7,229 bases of DNA from Vibrio tasmaniensis 1F-187. GTDB taxonomy: Bacteria > Pseudomonadota > Gammaproteobacteria > Enterobacterales > Vibrionaceae. The notes under the pieces are model-generated. The model searched no databases. It was given only the letters and a program-made list of their open reading frames with translations, and was not told the origin of the DNA. Positions 4,979-7,229 of the stretch are shown here, in pieces (within the stretch, counting starts at the first letter, position 1; each line of letters starts with the position of its first letter). Location: the NCBI RefSeq assembly GCF_000272405.2, contig NZ_AJZM02000086.1, forward strand, positions 1-7,229, in the 5' to 3' direction. The translations under genes and the position numbers were made by a program.

Positions 4979-5212
4979 GTGAAAATACCTAAAAGCGATT
5001 TAGTTAAGCTTGTTAATGCCTTGCCTGATGATTCTGAGGTCTCAATAAAAGATTTGAGCGTTATTTATGGTTATTACCAAAAAGGTCTTGATGATAAGTC
5101 TTGCATTGGTTTTGAGGGGCATATTACTTCAAAAATGGAGCGAAACGAGGTGCTGAAAATGGCTTACGAACTTGCTTTTAACGAGTCACAACATAGCGAA
5201 CTACACGATTAA
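4979..5212 (+). CDS. Hypothetical acidic protein, 77 residues
   Basis: I do not recognise this protein. The start is GTG 4979, placed by CTAGGGGAAATTC directly upstream, the same 11-bp leader as the preceding gene; no ATG is better placed. It is mostly helical and acidic: a helix MKIPKSDLVKLVNALPDD, a strand pair SEVSIKDLSVIYGYYQKG containing the aromatic YGYY, and a C-terminal helix KMERNEVLKMAYELAFNESQ with a His-containing tail. No signal or membrane segment is present. It starts 13 bp after the previous gene. Confidence 0.65.
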   Translation: MKIPKSDLVKLVNALPDDSEVSIKDLSVIYGYYQKGLDDKSCIGFEGHITSKMERNEVLKMAYELAFNESQHSELHD

Positions 5213-5222
5213 GAGGGAAAAA

Positions 5223-5447
5223 ATGTCTGGAAAATTCAAATACTTCATAGTACTCACTCAAGAGAATGAAGGTGCTGCTAGATCAGAAGGTACGGATGCG
5301 TATTTTGTTAATCCAGTAAGTAAAGGCGATACAATTTATTGGGATAATGAACATGGTAGCTGTGGCGGTGTTATCAAATCAGTGGAACATCACCCTACGG
5401 TATCCGTTCTCATTGTTAGTAAAATTAAATTTGGGGGAGGGGTGTGA
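5223..5447 (+). CDS. Hypothetical beta-rich protein, 74 residues
   Basis: I do not recognise this protein. ATG 5223 follows AAGAGGGAAAA. Sequence alternation predicts mostly strands: FKYFIVLTQE, DAYFVNPVSKGDTIYWDN, GGVIKSVEHH and VSVLIVSKIKF, which would fit a small barrel or sandwich domain. The K-G-D-x-I followed by G-x-V-x-x-V pattern resembles SH3-like barrels such as KOW-type domains, but that is only a resemblance. The gene overlaps the next by four bases (GTGA), a strong sign that the two products are made in linked amounts. Confidence 0.65.
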   Translation: MSGKFKYFIVLTQENEGAARSEGTDAYFVNPVSKGDTIYWDNEHGSCGGVIKSVEHHPTVSVLIVSKIKFGGGV

Positions 5448-5839
5448 CAAAGCCTGATGTGTTAAGAGTTGTTGAATTTGTGATTAACAACGCCAAGAAG
5501 GGAGAGCATTTTAGTGTTGCTGAAGCCTCTCAATCGAAAGAACTTAATGGTATTTCGATTTATCGAATCGCTGAAATACTGAGGTCTACTTGTTTGGAAC
5601 CACAAGGGCCATCAAGTTTAGAACGATTAACTACAATTAATACCTCAACATATCAACACGCAGAACAAGGAAGGTGGTCTTTAAATGCACCTGCTTATTT
5701 TGGCTATCTTACGTATCAATCTAATTTGAAAGCAGAACAAGCAAATAAACATGCAAGAAATGCATTTTGGGTAGCTATAGCGACAATGGTTATTTCTATT
5801 ATCGCTATATTTTTTAACTTAATCGCTTACCAAGAATAG
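5444..5839 (+). CDS. Hypothetical C-tail membrane-anchored protein, 131 residues
   Basis: The start is GTG 5444, overlapping the previous stop, with the very purine-rich GGGGGAGGGG immediately upstream. Residues 1-50 are helical with an alternation (LRVVEFVINNAKKGEHFSVA, then ISIYRIAEILRS) compatible with a small winged-helix-like domain; this is a guess from pattern only. A polar middle part follows, then a single hydrophobic helix at about 108-127, FWVAIATMVISIIAIFFNLI, with four residues after it. It has no N-terminal signal, so it should be tail-anchored with the N-terminal part in the cytoplasm. As the last gene of the cluster and one of two membrane proteins in it, it could place the system at the inner membrane. 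No family recognised. Confidence 0.7.
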   Translation: MTKPDVLRVVEFVINNAKKGEHFSVAEASQSKELNGISIYRIAEILRSTCLEPQGPSSLERLTTINTSTYQHAEQGRWSLNAPAYFGYLTYQSNLKAEQANKHARNAFWVAIATMVISIIAIFFNLIAYQE

Positions 5840-5842
5840 ATA

Positions 5843-5980
5843 ATGAAGGGGCTGCGTTGTGGTGAAGGCTTGAGTTGGGCGTTACCCTTCGGGCAAGGCT
5901 TTTCGCTTGTATCTTTCATCTATGGCCTAAGAGTGGCGCTGTTGCATCGCTCAATCCTCTGGTCTTTTGATAGATCTTAG
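5843..5980 (+). pseudogene. Short ORF running into the IS5-family element
   Basis: ATG 5843 opens 45 codons; the first 30 are native DNA (MKGLRCGEGLSWALPFGQGF and onward) and the rest are read through the end of the insertion sequence to a stop at 5980. The ATG lies right after the previous stop and has no good ribosome binding site. It may be a small gene cut by the insertion, or chance reading. No terminator with a clear T-run was found in 5840-5934. Confidence 0.3.
5935..5952. repeat. IS5-family terminal inverted repeat, distal to the transposase start
   Basis: GGCGCTGTTGCATCGCTC pairs with the opposite end at 17 of 18 positions. It lies about 25 bp past the transposase stop codon. Confidence 0.85.
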
Positions 5981-6966
5981 GCGCAACGATAACTTTGAGG
6001 CATCCCCATTGCGGTAAAGCGGTTCAAAACACCACAAGCAATCATCATTTCCATCTTTTGATTGTTAAAACTTCGGCTGTGGAGTTGGTTACCAAATGTT
6101 CGTTTATATCGCTGCATTGCCAATTCTCCATGAGCACGTTTTCCATACTCGTGCTTCTTTTGCCAGGCGATTTGACCTTTCGCCGCAATTTCTATCATCG
6201 CTCGACTTCGTACTCGATGGTCTCGCTGTTCATCGTAGAGCAAATTTTCCTTGGGTGGAATGACAATATCAGCATCCGGGAAGTGGCTATCTAACGTGTC
6301 ATATACCGTATTTTCGTCATAGGCCTTATCCGCAAATACTTGTCCTACCGGTACGCTTATTTGGTCACAAATATCTCCGACTACAGCCTCATCCTTCGTG
6401 TTCTTGTCTGTCATAACTGCAGCTCTAATGTAGTGGCTGTGATCGGAGCCAATATGCATTTTTCGCCAACTACGCTTACTACTCACTTTGTGTTTTTCTT
6501 GATGCCATTCGTCTCTACCAAACCTCTTTAAGCCTGTAGAGTCAATGGTTAGCGCGACGACATCATTATTTTCAATCTGTGTGTTATGTTGCTTTGGGTA
6601 GAGTGGCGTTTTGATATTTAGGCCTTGAAGTCTACGAGAAAGTTGGCTGTAGCTAGGGCAAGTTAATGGGAAGTCCAACATGTCAAATAACGAATCAATA
6701 TAACCTTGAGCTTGACGCAAGGGTAAGCGTAATACCATTCGGATTTCATGACATATCAATATAGCTTCATCAGTATAGTGAGGGCTAGAGCCAGTGCCGT
6801 CATAGGTACGGTCTTTATGGTTCCATGTATCTAAGAGCTCTTCGTTTATCCAAATATCGATTCGTCCTCGGTTCATCAATGATTGGTTGTATTCAGGCCA
6901 GTTCGTCAGTTTATAGGTTTGCTTTGGAATGTGGTGGCGCTTTGAATTGTTAAACTTGTTTGGCAT
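5977..6966 (-). CDS. IS5-family (IS903 group) DDE transposase
   Basis: This 329-residue protein catalyses cut-and-paste or replicative movement of the surrounding element. The N terminus (KFNNSKRHHIPKQTYKLTNW) and the P-H-Y-T-D-E-A-I region match the DNA-binding part of this group. The catalytic residues are visible: Asp142 in ALTIDSTGLKRFG, Asp213 in VFADKAYDE, and Glu281 within the perfect IS5/IS4 signature Y(2)R(3)E(6)K, here Tyr274, Arg277, Glu281 and Lys288 in YGKRAHGELAMQRYK. The C terminus, NRFTAMGMPQSYRC, resembles the G-M-P ending of IS903 relatives. There is no frameshift or truncation. The ATG at 6966 has only a distant GAGG upstream, consistent with weak transposase expression. 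Confidence 0.93.
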   Translation of the reverse strand: MPNKFNNSKRHHIPKQTYKLTNWPEYNQSLMNRGRIDIWINEELLDTWNHKDRTYDGTGSSPHYTDEAILICHEIRMVLRLPLRQAQGYIDSLFDMLDFPLTCPSYSQLSRRLQGLNIKTPLYPKQHNTQIENNDVVALTIDSTGLKRFGRDEWHQEKHKVSSKRSWRKMHIGSDHSHYIRAAVMTDKNTKDEAVVGDICDQISVPVGQVFADKAYDENTVYDTLDSHFPDADIVIPPKENLLYDEQRDHRVRSRAMIEIAAKGQIAWQKKHEYGKRAHGELAMQRYKRTFGNQLHSRSFNNQKMEMMIACGVLNRFTAMGMPQSYRCA

Positions 6967-7041
6967 GGATAAGTAAGCCTCGAGGCGAAAACTGCATTAT
7001 ATCAGTAGAAGCCTCGTGATTATTGTGCTGCTCCGAAATAC

Positions 7042-7059
7042 GAGCGATGCAACAACGCC
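7042..7059. repeat. IS5-family terminal inverted repeat, proximal to the transposase start
   Basis: GAGCGATGCAACAACGCC is the reverse complement of the other end except at one base. It lies about 75 bp upstream of the transposase ATG, leaving room for the element's promoter. Confidence 0.85.
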
Positions 7060-7149
7060 CCGAACAAGCGTTTTACGCTCATCATCACCTCATGTATCCT
7101 GATTCAGTGTTGTGATCCATGCCAAGGTGCACCCAAATCTTTCTTTTGA

Positions 7150-7174
7150 CTTAATCATTGTTGCAATGATTAAG
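7150..7174. promoter_or_regulatory. Perfect 11-bp inverted repeat, probable operator of the next gene
   Basis: CTTAATCATTG (7150-7160) and CAATGATTAAG (7164-7174) are exact reverse complements around TTG. TTGACT at 7146-7151 and GATTAA at 7168-7173 would make a plausible promoter overlapping the repeat, so a repressor bound here would block transcription of the gene starting at 7223. A terminator is less likely because no T-run follows. Confidence 0.4.
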
Positions 7175-7222
7175 GCTGTTCCCCCGCTTTGTTTTAACAA
7201 CTGTTCATTAAGGTGTAACTTT

Positions 7223-7229
7223 ATGGACA
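7223..7229 (+). CDS. Start of a gene cut by the window end
   Basis: ATG 7223 follows AAGGTG (7210-7215) at good spacing. Only the codons for Met and Asp are visible, so nothing can be said about the product. The upstream inverted repeat at 7150-7174 supports a regulated gene here. Confidence 0.4.

Larger units (their letters stand above)
5935..7059 (-). mobile_element. Complete IS5-family (IS903-type) insertion sequence, 1125 bp
   Basis: Two 18-bp ends, GGCGCTGTTGCATCGCTC at 5935-5952 and the reverse complement of GGCGTTGTTGCATCGCTC at 7042-7059, differ at one position and enclose a single intact transposase gene. The GGC-x-x-TGTTG start is like that of IS903 ends. The flanking 9 bp (CCTAAGAGT at left, CCGAACAAG at right) do not match, so the duplication expected for this group is missing. 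The element itself appears functional; the lack of a duplication suggests that a later rearrangement joined different flanks. Confidence 0.88.

Noticed and set aside
3236..5839. A filamentous or tailed phage segment, because of the string of small genes.
   Set aside because: No Zot-like, coat, replication, portal, terminase or tail protein is recognisable, and a MazEF pair leading the unit fits an island better.
5850..5890. A possible integron attC end: TTGAGTTGGGCGTTA looks like the right-hand side of some Vibrio cassette recombination sites.
   Set aside because: No matching left half (a TAAC...CTCAAG-type arm) was found upstream, the following bases do not fit GTTRRRY, and no other attC-like sites separate the small genes.
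5995..6531. Plus-strand open frames inside the IS5-family element.
   Set aside because: They are antisense readings of the intact transposase gene.
7067..7079. A small palindrome, AGCGT-TTT-ACGCT, just outside the IS5-family element.
   Set aside because: A 5-bp stem is expected by chance and no gene or recombination role could be attached to it.

Overview
The window looks like an accessory, mobile-element-rich stretch of a moderately AT-rich gammaproteobacterial genome. A marine Vibrionaceae-type host (Vibrio or Photobacterium) is the best guess from the style of the IS6- and IS5-family transposases, the codon use and the compact tyrosine recombinase. This is an inference from protein character, not a database match.

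Layout. (1) 27-748, minus strand: wreckage of IS6-family insertion sequences. One end (735-748) is still recognisable, followed by a broken 5' part and a second, differently derived 3' part; neither can encode an active transposase. (2) 749-1215: no gene, but a long imperfect hairpin, a perfect inverted repeat and a plausible promoter. (3) 1216-1716: a lipoprotein gene that appears broken just after its signal peptide, at a run of nine C that runs straight into a 13-bp hairpin; the remaining 124 codons are open and in the same frame as the start. (4) 1717-1861: a gap with an inverted repeat. (5) 1862-2533: a compact, catalytically complete tyrosine recombinase. (6) 2533-3220: a MazE/MazF-type toxin-antitoxin pair with a good promoter lying between two copies of a 13-bp repeat. 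(7) 3236-5839: nine or ten tightly packed small genes, all on the plus strand, beginning with a GIY-YIG-like (T5orf172/MUG113-type) protein and ending with a C-terminally membrane-anchored protein. Most have no family I recognise, yet nearly all have strong, very similar purine-rich ribosome binding sites. (8) 5935-7059: an apparently complete IS5-family (IS903-type) element with 18-bp ends and an intact transposase on the minus strand. (9) 7060-7229: intergenic DNA with an inverted repeat, then the first codons of another gene.

How it fits together. From 2613 to 5839 every gene points the same way, gaps are mostly 3-40 bp, and three junctions overlap or nearly abut. The simplest reading is one long transcription unit driven by the promoter in front of the antitoxin and repressed by the toxin-antitoxin complex, with the toxin pair stabilising an otherwise unknown cargo. 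The recombinase just upstream suggests how the segment moved; insertion sequences bracket it, and the right-hand one lacks a target duplication, so the original right boundary may be lost.

The part most likely to be undescribed is the 3236-5839 small-gene cluster. The lipoprotein locus with its C-run and hairpin is the most unusual single piece of sequence. No rRNA, tRNA, CRISPR array, origin or integron attC site was seen.
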